Source: an uncultured Spirochaetaceae bacterium (GTDB taxonomy: Bacteria > Spirochaetota > Spirochaetia > SZUA-6 > Bin103). From it: a stretch of 10,150 bases of DNA. Made by a program: the position numbers and the translations under genes. Where the stretch lies: positions 1 to 10,150 of the forward strand of contig CAJWOB010000061.1 in the NCBI GenBank assembly GCA_913043885.1, given 5' to 3'. Under the pieces are notes generated by a model. The model did not search any database. It saw only the letters and a program-made list of their open reading frames with translations, and was not told the origin of the DNA. Below are positions 1-6,605 of this stretch, in pieces (the first letter of the stretch is position 1; each line of letters opens with the position of its first letter).

Positions 1-2372
1 AGTAGCCGCCAGCTCCGGTCGCCGCCACTGAGTGTGGCGGTCACCCGTCGCGCCCCCTCCAACATCCAGGTCGCAAGGCGGTTCGCGCCGGGCGAGTGGT
101 CGGTCACCGGGGCGATGGCGATCACGGCAGCCGGGGGGGCGTCTGCCGTGAGGCTGCGCGCTTGGCGCCCGGTCGCAGGAAGCACCCCAGTTGCGCCCAC
201 CTCTGCCAACCACCCAGGTTCGCCGAACGCTACCAGGACTGGCTCGCCGTCCCACCATACCCGCGCCTGCAGACCCAGTCGCACGGACACCGCCGCCAGA
301 GCTGCGACCCAATCGAGTTGAGTCCCGCTACGCGTAGTGAGCGTCTGGTCAACGGAGCGCAGCCGCAGCCCGTCATCGCCGCTGGCCGCGTGCACGTCGG
401 CCCCTGCGGTGAGCGCCGCCAGCAGCGTGAGCGGCGAGGCGGAGGCATGCCAGCGCTGGTCGAGGACAACCGCATCGGGCCGGACCAACCAGGCAAGGGC
501 GCTCAGGCGGGTGTCGCCCGCAGAGCTCGACGCCGGCAGCTCGAACCAGGGGCGGAACTCGGCGGCAGCGCGGGCAACGCGGCGGGCCGGGAGCTGCCCA
601 TCGGCAGCGGCACTCTCCAGAACGATGGTTGCCTGGCCGTGGCGCGGTAGCGCCGTCGTTGCGGCCCGCCGAGGCGGAGCGGGCGCGACCGCAAGTCGCC
701 GGTCGAGGCGAGATGGCTCAGCAACGACCAGGCGGGCGGAGGAAGTGCCGCCAAAGCCGACGCCGAGCCGTTCGCCGGCATCCAGGCCAGCGGCGCCGAT
801 TTCGCGAAGCCGGACCGGTGGCCTGGCGCCCCGTTCCGCGTACCACGTCTCCAACGCTGGGTGGTAGCGAATCTCCTCTATCGCAAGCCGAGCCGCGATA
901 GTGCCGTCCAGCTGGCGGCGGAGCGCGCGCTGCGCGCTGTCCACCACGGCGAACAGCTCGGCGGCGCCGGCGTCGAGCGGGTCGTCGGCGCGGGCCGCTT
1001 CCAGCTCGCGACGGGCTAGCGCGAACAGCTCGAGCGCGAGCTGAGGAAGCAGCAGCGCTTCGTATCGGTTGGCGGCGGTCGCCGCCGCATGGGCGAGCAG
1101 GGGAGTGTCCTGGACGGGGCGCTCTGCCGGGGTGTGGGAGAACAGGTGCGCGCGGCCGGTAGTCAGATCGTGGAGATAGAATGCCTGCGGATCGCCGAGG
1201 GAGGCGCGCAGCACGAACGCCGCCGGAAGGCGCCGGCGCGGCCGGGTGGGCAGTCGACCCATTCGCCACTGGACCCGCCCCAACGGGTCGAGCCTGATAA
1301 TCGCGTTGCGGGAACCCAGCAGGGTCCCTCCGTCGGCGGTGACCGCCAGGGTCTGCACCGCCGCGAGCTCGGCGGCGGGGAGCTGAGGAGTCACGGAGTG
1401 CACCTCCCGCACGCCACTGGCTACCGGAGCCAGAACTCGCAGCCGGTGCTCGGCACCATCGAGGACCCAGAGGTTGCCGCTGCGGTCGAGCTCGGCGGCA
1501 CCGGATTGCAGCGCCCCTACCGGCAGTTGCAGCTGGGCGGCGCCGGGCAGCAGGAACGCCACGTGGTCGGCGGTTACCGCTGCCACCGTGCCATCTGCTC
1601 CGATCAGCACGTGGGGCGTCGGTCCGGAGGGCGCCACACCAGCCATTGGGCGGAGCCTAGCCGCCGGATCGGCTACCTGGTGGTCTCCCACCCACACGCC
1701 GCCGGCGGCGTCGGCGATCGCCACGCGACCGTCGAGGAGACCGCGGATGTCCCGTACGACGGCCGGCGCAGGGAGGGCGATGGGCCGGGCGAGCGCTGCC
1801 GCGGTGGCGGGTACCGTGGCAAATCCCGGACCGCGGCGCACCACGTTGCCCCCTACGACCATGATGATGCCATCTACGGCGGTGCTGAGCGCTTGAACAC
1901 CGGCACCGGCGGAGGAAGCCGCCAGAGGCGGAGCTTCTGCAGGAAGCGGGTCGCCCGGCGCCGACGCCACCGGCGACGAGCTGAGTGGCGCCGCGAGCGC
2001 ACCAGCGGCAACCGGCGCCACCGCATTCCACGATCCCGGTGGCAGCAGGGAGGTGTGCGGTCGGCGTTCGCCGCTCGTCGACCGCACGGCCGAAATGACG
2101 CGGATCCAGCCGGGAAGCGGACCGGCGGTTACCGCGACTGCCAGGTCTCCGTCCGGCAGCGCATGGAGGGCCAGCATCTGTCCCACGGTGTGGGCCAGCG
2201 CCGCCGGGTCGACGCCCTCCAGATCGACGCTGACGTTCGGCGTGTGCCTCCCCGCGACCCGCTGTGAGGTCGAGTCCTGCGCAAGCAGCGGCGCGCTCGC
2301 CAAGAGACAGCCAGCCGCGAACCAGCGGCCCCACGCGGGGCGGCGTCTACGGCTACCCGTCTCGCCAGCCAC
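1..2372 (-). CDS. Large exported protein with propeller-like repeats and a degenerate transglutaminase-like domain (3' end outside window)
   Basis: An uninterrupted frame of 790 complete codons runs from a GTG at 2372 off the left edge; it has no stop here, so simple start-to-stop ORF finding misses it. The start overlaps the end of murE by 20 nt, implying coupled translation; no strong ribosome site is visible. Residues 1-33 form a signal peptide: basic SRRRRP, a hydrophobic segment (about 17-31), then a probable cut near LLA-QD; Cys22 in FAAGC could be a relaxed lipobox instead. Residues 45-125 are unrecognised. Residues 125-160 are an Ala/Pro/Ser linker. Residues 165-415 contain NHL/propeller-like strands such as GNLWVLDGAEHRLRVLAP (299-316) and DGGTLLGSRNAIIRLDPLG (347-365). 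Residues 420-500 are helical, possibly TPR-like. Residues 665-720 resemble transglutaminase-like domains, but the usual GTCLD reads GTQLD (Gln685). The reading frame is firm; exported location is probable; function is unknown and the domain calls are inference. Confidence 0.8.
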   Translation of the reverse strand, partial: MAGETGSRRRRPAWGRWFAAGCLLASAPLLAQDSTSQRVAGRHTPNVSVDLEGVDPAALAHTVGQMLALHALPDGDLAVAVTAGPLPGWIRVISAVRSTSGERRPHTSLLPPGSWNAVAPVAAGALAAPLSSSPVASAPGDPLPAEAPPLAASSAGAGVQALSTAVDGIIMVVGGNVVRRGPGFATVPATAAALARPIALPAPAVVRDIRGLLDGRVAIADAAGGVWVGDHQVADPAARLRPMAGVAPSGPTPHVLIGADGTVAAVTADHVAFLLPGAAQLQLPVGALQSGAAELDRSGNLWVLDGAEHRLRVLAPVASGVREVHSVTPQLPAAELAAVQTLAVTADGGTLLGSRNAIIRLDPLGRVQWRMGRLPTRPRRRLPAAFVLRASLGDPQAFYLHDLTTGRAHLFSHTPAERPVQDTPLLAHAAATAANRYEALLLPQLALELFALARRELEAARADDPLDAGAAELFAVVDSAQRALRRQLDGTIAARLAIEEIRYHPALETWYAERGARPPVRLREIGAAGLDAGERLGVGFGGTSSARLVVAEPSRLDRRLAVAPAPPRRAATTALPRHGQATIVLESAAADGQLPARRVARAAAEFRPWFELPASSSAGDTRLSALAWLVRPDAVVLDQRWHASASPLTLLAALTAGADVHAASGDDGLRLRSVDQTLTTRSGTQLDWVAALAAVSVRLGLQARVWWDGEPVLVAFGEPGWLAEVGATGVLPATGRQARSLTADAPPAAVIAIAPVTDHSPGANRLATWMLEGARRVTATLSGGDRSWRL

Positions 2373-3882
2373 GTGCCGCCAGCGCTCGCTCCGCAGCTGC
2401 GCGCTCGTCCCAGGTCTGCTCCCGACCGCCGGGGCCGATGATGGACGCCTCGTGACCCTTGCCCAGTAGCAGCACCTCGTCGCCGGGCTGCGCCAGATCA
2501 AGGGCGCGGCCGATGGCCTCTTCGCGGTCTGGCACCATCAGCAGCGTTTCCCCGACAACCTTACCGCTGCAGCCGGCGGCGATGTCCGCGGCAATGGCGG
2601 CGGGGTCCTCGTCGCGATCGTCCTCCTCGGTAAGGATGACGAGGTCGGCGAGGCGGTCGGCGATCTCGCCCTGCAGGCGGCGCTTCGCCACATCCCGCTC
2701 CCCGGCGGAGCCAAACACGACGATACGGCGTCCGCCAGCGGCGGCGTGGCCGCGGAGCATTGCCTCCATCTCGGCCGGGTTGTGCGCGTAGTCGACGACG
2801 ACCCGGAACGGCTGGCCAGCTGCGATCTCGGTGGTGCGGCCCGGCGGAGTGGTGAGCCCGGCGATGCCATCGGCCACCTCATCCAGGCCGGCGCCGGTCA
2901 ACCGCGCCACCGTCAGGACCGCGGCCGCGCAGTTGTCCAGGTCGAACGGGTAGCGGAGGTTGGCAGCGACGGTCAGTCGCGCGCCATCGAGGTGAATGTC
3001 GAACTCTGCGCCAGCTGCGGTGAACCGTGCGTTGGCAATCCGACAGTCGCCTTCGTCCCCAAACCAGGCGACCTGCGCAGCGGCCGCGGTCGCGGCGTGC
3101 ACAAACGCGGCGGTGCGGCGCAGCTCGGTGTGCAGCACCGCCGGGGCCCCGGTTGGCAGGCGTGCCACCAGGCTCGCCTTCGCCGCCAGGTACGCCTCTG
3201 GCGTGCCGTGGAACTCGAGATGATCGTGGGAGACGTTGGTGACCACCGCCCCGTCGAAGGAGACGTCGTCGAGGCGGCGGGTCTGGGTAGACAGGCCGTG
3301 GGACGATGCCTCCACTACCGCCGCGTCGAGGTTGGCTGCGACCATCTCCGCCAGTAGCCGGTGCGTCAGCGGTGCCGGCGGCGTGGTTACGTGGATGCGA
3401 TTCGGCGCAACGCCGCTTCCGGTGTCGACACCCGAGGTCGAGATGAGGCCGGCGGGAGTGCCGAGCGCGCCGAGCAGGTCGTGGATCATGCGGCAGGTGG
3501 TGGACTTGCCGGCGGTGCCGGTGACCCCTGCTACCCGGAGCCGACGACTCGGTTCTCCGGCAACCAGCGCCGCGGCCGCCGACAGCGCTGCTGATGGGTC
3601 GGCGACGCGGATCAGGCACGCGTCGTGGCCGCCGAGGGCGCCAAGCGTGGTGTTGGCGGCGGAGTGGGTGAGGGCGACGCAGACGCCGCGGGTAAGCGCA
3701 TCGCCCAGGAAGCGCTCACCGTCGACGTGCTGGCCTTTCAGGGTGGCGAAAGCGCCGCCCGGCGCGACGGTGCGGCTGTCGTCGCTGATGTGAGAGATGG
3801 AGCGCTGGCGATGGTCGCCGACCACCGCCAGCGGCGCGAGCCGCTCGATGAGAGCGGCCACTGAGACGGGGACCGCGCTCAC
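2353..3882 (-). CDS. murE: UDP-N-acetylmuramyl-tripeptide synthetase MurE
   Basis: Cytoplasmic ATP-dependent Mur ligase that adds the third stem amino acid to UDP-MurNAc-L-Ala-D-Glu. The 509 residues are full length for the family. Visible motifs: SDDSR (33-37) in the UDP-binding N domain; ATP loop GTAGKSTT (122-129), with Ala where GTNGKTT has Asn; TTPPAP (166-171); EASSHGL (191-197); NVSHDHLEFHGT (216-227); Lys235, the expected carbamylated lysine, in AYLAAK; YAHNP (365-369), usually YAHTP; GKGHE (474-478). The specificity loop reads TEEDDRDEDP (418-427), not the DNPR of meso-diaminopimelate enzymes, so the amino acid used cannot be assumed to be meso-DAP. Start is GTG, preceded by AGGGGG at 3894-3889 with a 6 nt gap. 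It lies 84 bp after hflC and overlaps the next gene by 20 nt. Family assignment is secure; substrate is open. Confidence 0.96.
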   Translation of the reverse strand: MSAVPVSVAALIERLAPLAVVGDHRQRSISHISDDSRTVAPGGAFATLKGQHVDGERFLGDALTRGVCVALTHSAANTTLGALGGHDACLIRVADPSAALSAAAALVAGEPSRRLRVAGVTGTAGKSTTCRMIHDLLGALGTPAGLISTSGVDTGSGVAPNRIHVTTPPAPLTHRLLAEMVAANLDAAVVEASSHGLSTQTRRLDDVSFDGAVVTNVSHDHLEFHGTPEAYLAAKASLVARLPTGAPAVLHTELRRTAAFVHAATAAAAQVAWFGDEGDCRIANARFTAAGAEFDIHLDGARLTVAANLRYPFDLDNCAAAVLTVARLTGAGLDEVADGIAGLTTPPGRTTEIAAGQPFRVVVDYAHNPAEMEAMLRGHAAAGGRRIVVFGSAGERDVAKRRLQGEIADRLADLVILTEEDDRDEDPAAIAADIAAGCSGKVVGETLLMVPDREEAIGRALDLAQPGDEVLLLGKGHEASIIGPGGREQTWDERAAAERALAARGWRDG

Positions 3883-3888
3883 GCGCGG

Positions 3889-3894
3889 CCCCCT
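3889..3894 (-). promoter_or_regulatory. Ribosome binding site of murE
   Basis: AGGGGG on the minus strand, 6 nt before the GTG at 3882, supports that start codon. No other well-placed start with a comparable site is seen. Confidence 0.6.
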
Positions 3895-3907
3895 GTTCTG
3901 CCCGCCA

Positions 3908-3964
3908 CCGGCGGCGGAAGTACCGCCGCTGGCAGCGGACCTGGGGTCGCTACCAGCGGACCCC
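3908..3964 (-). other. Two potential hairpins in the hflC-murE gap
   Basis: The 84 bp gap holds two inverted repeats. One pairs 3943-3948 (GGGGTC) with 3959-3964 (GACCCC) around a 10 nt loop that can itself form a GC/GC pair. The other pairs 3908-3917 with 3923-3932 (arms of 10, loop AAGTA): on the plus strand it has nine Watson-Crick pairs and one G-U, on the minus strand one A-C mismatch. Neither is followed by a T-run, so they are not classic intrinsic terminators. They could be attenuating or mRNA-processing structures between hflC and murE, or simply chance in GC-rich DNA. Confidence 0.3.
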
Positions 3965-3966
3965 GC

Positions 3967-4959
3967 CTACCGACTCCCCTGCTGGTCGTACAGGTAGTCG
4001 AAGAACTCAGCATCGGTGCTGAGCGTCTTCTGGAACTTGGGCAGCAGCGTGCGATAGGTCTCCACCGCCTTCCAGAAGGTGTAGAACTCCGGATCGCGGG
4101 TATAGGCGTCGGCGTAGATGGCGGCCGCCGATGCGTCCGCGTCACCCTTGATGACCTCCGCCTCGCGCCGCGCGCCGGAGAGAATGGTGTCCAGCTCGCG
4201 AGAGCGGGCACCGAGCCAGTCTGCTTTCTGACCCTCACCATCCGAACGGAACGCCTGAGCGATCTGCTGGCGGTCGGCGATCATGCGGCGATAGACACTC
4301 TCGGTGAGCTCATCGGAGTACTTGATCTGCCGAATGATTACGTCGATCAGGTCGATGCCGAGATCTGGGGTCAGCTTCTCGGCCTCCTGCAGCACCTCTT
4401 CCGACAACGCGGTGCGGCCCTTATCGATCGCCTCGTACTCGGTTTCCACGAACGTCGCTACGATCTCCGGGGCGGCCTCGTCGCCGAGTCCCTGCCCGGC
4501 GGTGGCGAACACGTTCACCCGATCGATCTCGTTGATGATGTCGGAGTTGCGCACCGCCTCGCGCAGCGGGTTACGCGCGATGATCTTGCGCACCTCGGAG
4601 TCGATGATCTGATCGAGTCGCGCCTGCGCCTCGTTCAGGGTCGTGACACGCTGATAGAACCGCTCGGGGTCCTCGATGCGCCAGCGGGCAGTTGCATCCA
4701 CCAGGATGAACTGATTCTCCACGGTGGGGATGCGCTGCTCGGCGCCGTCCCACGACAGGATCTTGTTGGAGTACTCCTGCACCCGGTCTACCACCGGCGT
4801 CTTCAGCTTGAGTCCCGCCGTCTGTTCGACGCGCACGATGCGGCCGAACTGAATCAGGACTGCCTGCCTGCCCTCGCGCAGGATCCAGAATGGCCCCAGC
4901 GCGAGAAAGACGATGATGAAGAAGACGACGATGATGCCGATCGCTACGCCGCGCCTCAC
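3967..4959 (-). CDS. hflC: SPFH/prohibitin-family membrane protein HflC
   Basis: Partner of HflK in the inner-membrane SPFH complex that encloses and modulates the FtsH protease in well-studied bacteria. It has 330 residues, close to E. coli HflC. One membrane segment lies at about 5-27 (GVAIGIIVVFFIIVFLALGP), followed by REGRQAVLIQFGRIVRVEQTAGLK (28-51), the typical start of the SPFH domain. The coiled coil follows (about 215-285), and the C-terminal signature KGDADASAAAIYADAYTRDPEFYTFW (271-296) is diagnostic of HflC. The GTG start at 4959 overlaps the hflK stop as GTGA, with AGGGGGT 6 nt upstream inside the hflK coding sequence, so translation is coupled. No ftsH is present in the window. 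Assignment is confident. Confidence 0.95.
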   Translation of the reverse strand: MRRGVAIGIIVVFFIIVFLALGPFWILREGRQAVLIQFGRIVRVEQTAGLKLKTPVVDRVQEYSNKILSWDGAEQRIPTVENQFILVDATARWRIEDPERFYQRVTTLNEAQARLDQIIDSEVRKIIARNPLREAVRNSDIINEIDRVNVFATAGQGLGDEAAPEIVATFVETEYEAIDKGRTALSEEVLQEAEKLTPDLGIDLIDVIIRQIKYSDELTESVYRRMIADRQQIAQAFRSDGEGQKADWLGARSRELDTILSGARREAEVIKGDADASAAAIYADAYTRDPEFYTFWKAVETYRTLLPKFQKTLSTDAEFFDYLYDQQGSR

Positions 4960-5942
4960 TGCGTCACCCCCTGAAAGGAGGGCACCAGGTTCTTGAGAGG
5001 AATGAAGTTGTCCAGGTTGCGGTCGATCAAGTCCGTGCCGTCGGCGCTCTTGAACACCTCTTCGAACATCTCGTAGTAGAGGCGAGATCGGGTGACCTGG
5101 GGCGCGCGCCGGTATTCGTCGTAGACGGCGACGAAGCGGGCGACGTCACCCTCGGCGCGGTTGACGCGCTCAGCGTGGTAACCCTGGGCCTCCTGGATGA
5201 TCTGCTGCGCCTGACCGCGTGCCAGTGGAATCGCCTGGTTGAAGGCCTCTTTGCCCTCCTCGATGAAGCGGCTGCGGTCCTGGATCGCCTTGTTGACGTC
5301 CTCGAACGCGCTCTGTACCGCGCCCTTCGGCGGCACCACGTCGCGGAACTTGACCGCGGTGACGCTGACGCCGAGCCCGTAGGAGTCGTAGATTTCGTTC
5401 ATCCGCTCGCGACCCAGAAACTCGACGTTCTCGCGCTCCTGGCTGATCACGTCGGCCACGGCGCGGTCGCCGATGAGCTCGTTGATCACCGACTGCGAGA
5501 TGTCGCGGATGGTCTTCTCCTGATCATCGACGTTGAACAGGTAGTCCTTCGGTCGCAGGATCCGGTACTGGATCGACCACTCGGCGTCGACAATGTTCAG
5601 GTCGCCAGTGAGCATGACCGACTCGTTGGGGAAGTCCTCGGCCGAGAACACCGTCTGCACTCCCGGGCGATCGGTGCGATAGCCGAACTCCTCGGTCTTC
5701 ACGACCTCGGTTTCGACGTTGATGTTCTGGTCGATGCCGTACGGGAGCTTGAAGTGCAGCCCCTCGTCCTCGGTCCGTAGGAACCGACCGAGGCGGAGCA
5801 GCACGGCGGTCTCGCGCTGGTCGACGATGTAGACACTGGTGAAAATGGTGATCGCCAGCAGCAGCAACCCACCGACAACCGCAACGGTGCGCGGATTGAA
5901 ATTGCCGGCGGGGCGTTGCGGTGTCACGTCACGTTCTGACAT
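4956..5942 (-). CDS. hflK: SPFH/prohibitin-family membrane protein HflK
   Basis: Forms hetero-oligomeric membrane assemblies with HflC that regulate FtsH in characterised species. It has 328 residues, clearly shorter than E. coli HflK (about 420), because the Gly-rich cytoplasmic N-terminal tail is nearly absent: only about 18 residues precede the membrane helix at 19-40 (TVAVVGGLLLLAITIFTSVYIV). The SPFH domain begins at DQRETAVLLRLGRF (41-54). DAEWSIQYRILRPKDYLFNV (119-138) and GVSVTAVKFRDVVPPKGAVQ (191-210) are typical HflK blocks, followed by the coiled coil with ARGQAQQIIQEAQGYHAERV (241-260). The ATG at 5942 has an excellent Shine-Dalgarno. It is the first gene of the leftward operon and presumably transcribed from the divergent intergenic region. 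Confidence 0.95.
   Translation of the reverse strand: MSERDVTPQRPAGNFNPRTVAVVGGLLLLAITIFTSVYIVDQRETAVLLRLGRFLRTEDEGLHFKLPYGIDQNINVETEVVKTEEFGYRTDRPGVQTVFSAEDFPNESVMLTGDLNIVDAEWSIQYRILRPKDYLFNVDDQEKTIRDISQSVINELIGDRAVADVISQERENVEFLGRERMNEIYDSYGLGVSVTAVKFRDVVPPKGAVQSAFEDVNKAIQDRSRFIEEGKEAFNQAIPLARGQAQQIIQEAQGYHAERVNRAEGDVARFVAVYDEYRRAPQVTRSRLYYEMFEEVFKSADGTDLIDRNLDNFIPLKNLVPSFQGVTQ
4966..4972 (-). promoter_or_regulatory. Ribosome binding site of hflC inside hflK
   Basis: AGGGGGT on the minus strand, within the last codons of hflK, 6 nt before the GTG at 4959. It supports the 4 nt hflK-hflC overlap. Confidence 0.6.
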
Positions 5943-5944
5943 AG

Positions 5945-5952
5945 CCCCTCCT
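5945..5952 (-). promoter_or_regulatory. Strong ribosome binding site of hflK
   Basis: AGGAGGGG on the minus strand, just before the ATG at 5942; this is the best Shine-Dalgarno in the window and fixes the hflK start. Confidence 0.8.
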
Positions 5953-5976
5953 ATGAGTTGTTTGGGAGCCCTTTAT

Positions 5977-5992
5977 TTGACGTATCTGTCAA
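5977..5992. promoter_or_regulatory. Inverted repeat TTGAC-N6-GTCAA upstream of hflK
   Basis: A perfect 5 bp inverted repeat with a 6 bp spacer (TTGACGTATCTGTCAA on the plus strand), 35-50 bp before the hflK ATG. The minus-strand arm reads TTGACA, a consensus -35 hexamer, but no good -10 lies 16-18 bp downstream of it. The geometry (5 + 6 + 5) resembles CRP/FNR-family operators, though the half-site is not a textbook CRP or FNR sequence. Best read as a candidate operator for hflK-hflC-murE; which regulator binds is unknown. Confidence 0.4.
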
Positions 5993-6120
5993 TTCGGGGT
6001 GGGCGCGCGCAGGAGCGCGGCAAATCTCGCTGAAAGTAGCGCGGCCCGCCTGCGTAGTCAACAAACCGGCCATCTGGCGCCGTGCGCGACTGGCGTCGAG
6101 CGACACACCCTGGCGTGAAT

Positions 6121-6179
6121 ACCCCTTTCAATATTTGATATCTAGTTTGACCTTCTTAAGGTGTATCAGTAATTAGTGG
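6121..6179 (+). promoter_or_regulatory. AT-rich promoter region of the DUF2089 operon
   Basis: This 59 bp stretch is markedly AT-rich against its surroundings. It contains TTGACC at 6147-6152, a good -35 candidate, with TAATTA at 6170-6175 after a 17 bp spacer; that -10 is a poor match. It also carries small palindromes: TCAATATTTGA (6128-6138) and ACCTTCTTAAGGT (6150-6162), the latter overlapping the -35. If the proposed -10 is right, transcription would start at or next to the start codon, making a nearly leaderless mRNA, consistent with the absence of a clear Shine-Dalgarno. Low confidence in the exact elements, moderate that the promoter is here. Confidence 0.45.
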
Positions 6180-6605
6180 GTGATGACCACCACGAATGAA
6201 TCGCTCGGCCCGTGCCCAGTATGCGGTGGCCAGCTGCATGTGGCGCAGTACCGCTGCGGTGACTGCGAGGTGGAGATCTCGGGGGCGTTTCGGCGCTGCG
6301 ACCTGTGCAGCTTGCCAGCCGACCAGAAGCACTTCGTCGACGTCTTTCTGGAGTCGGAGGGCAACCTCCGCGCGGTGGAGCGTCGCCTCGGCATTTCCTA
6401 TCCGACGGTCAAATCCCGTCTGGCGGCGGTGAACGCCCGCCTCGCCGAGTCGCGGCTCCGCGCCGAAGCGGAGTACGCCGCGGCGCCCGAAGAGTATGCC
6501 GATGCGGTACCGGCCGAGGCTCCGTCGCGCAACGCGCGACTGGCGCTCCTCGGGGACTTCAAGGCCGGCCGGCTGACCTTGGAAGAGACGGTGGCACTGC
6601 TGTGA
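6180..6605 (+). CDS. DUF2089-type zinc-ribbon/HTH putative regulator
   Basis: A 141-residue protein of the DUF2089 type, probably a cytoplasmic DNA-binding regulator. Residues 12-29 form a zinc ribbon (CPVC ... CGDC), and a third CxxC follows at 40-43 (CDLC). Residues 63-85 (NLRAVERRLGISYPTVKSRLAAV from 62) look like a sigma-region-4-like helix-turn-helix. An Ala/Glu-rich linker (90-118) leads to a short C-terminal helical pair, LALLGDFKAGRLTLEETVALL (121-141), of the SHOCT-like kind. The start may be GTG at 6180 or the adjacent ATG at 6183; neither has a strong ribosome site. It is first in the rightward operon and overlaps the next gene by 4 nt (GTGA). Its DNA target is unknown; the two divergent promoters next to it are the obvious candidates by inference. 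Confidence 0.85.
   Translation: MMTTTNESLGPCPVCGGQLHVAQYRCGDCEVEISGAFRRCDLCSLPADQKHFVDVFLESEGNLRAVERRLGISYPTVKSRLAAVNARLAESRLRAEAEYAAAPEEYADAVPAEAPSRNARLALLGDFKAGRLTLEETVALL

Noticed and set aside
1089..2267. Plus-strand open frame of 392 codons
   Set aside because: It lies opposite the exported-protein gene, is Arg/Gly/His-rich with no recognisable motif, and has no ribosome site. It is a typical antisense shadow in high-GC DNA.
1657..2334. Minus-strand frame starting with GTG at 2334 after murE
   Set aside because: It starts near the right place but reads as Arg/Gly-rich low-complexity protein. The frame starting at 2372 gives a signal peptide and domain-like sequence and stays open for 790 codons.
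5175..5780. Plus-strand frame of 201 codons opposite hflK
   Set aside because: It is rich in Leu, Val and Asp because it mirrors hflK codons; no start signal or known motif.
5987..6005. Complete sigma-70 promoter for hflK built on TTGACA
   Set aside because: The -35 hexamer is perfect, but 16-18 bases downstream on the minus strand there is no acceptable -10, so I kept only the inverted repeat.
6074..6115. Three CTGGCG copies in the divergent intergenic region
   Set aside because: Spacing is irregular (16 and 20 bases) and the flanks differ; such hexamers are expected in this base composition.
6305..6601. Upstream extension of the DUF4097-type frame
   Set aside because: These 99 codons lie within the DUF2089-type gene and look like Arg-rich shadow sequence; the GTG at 6602 with a 4 nt overlap is the natural start.
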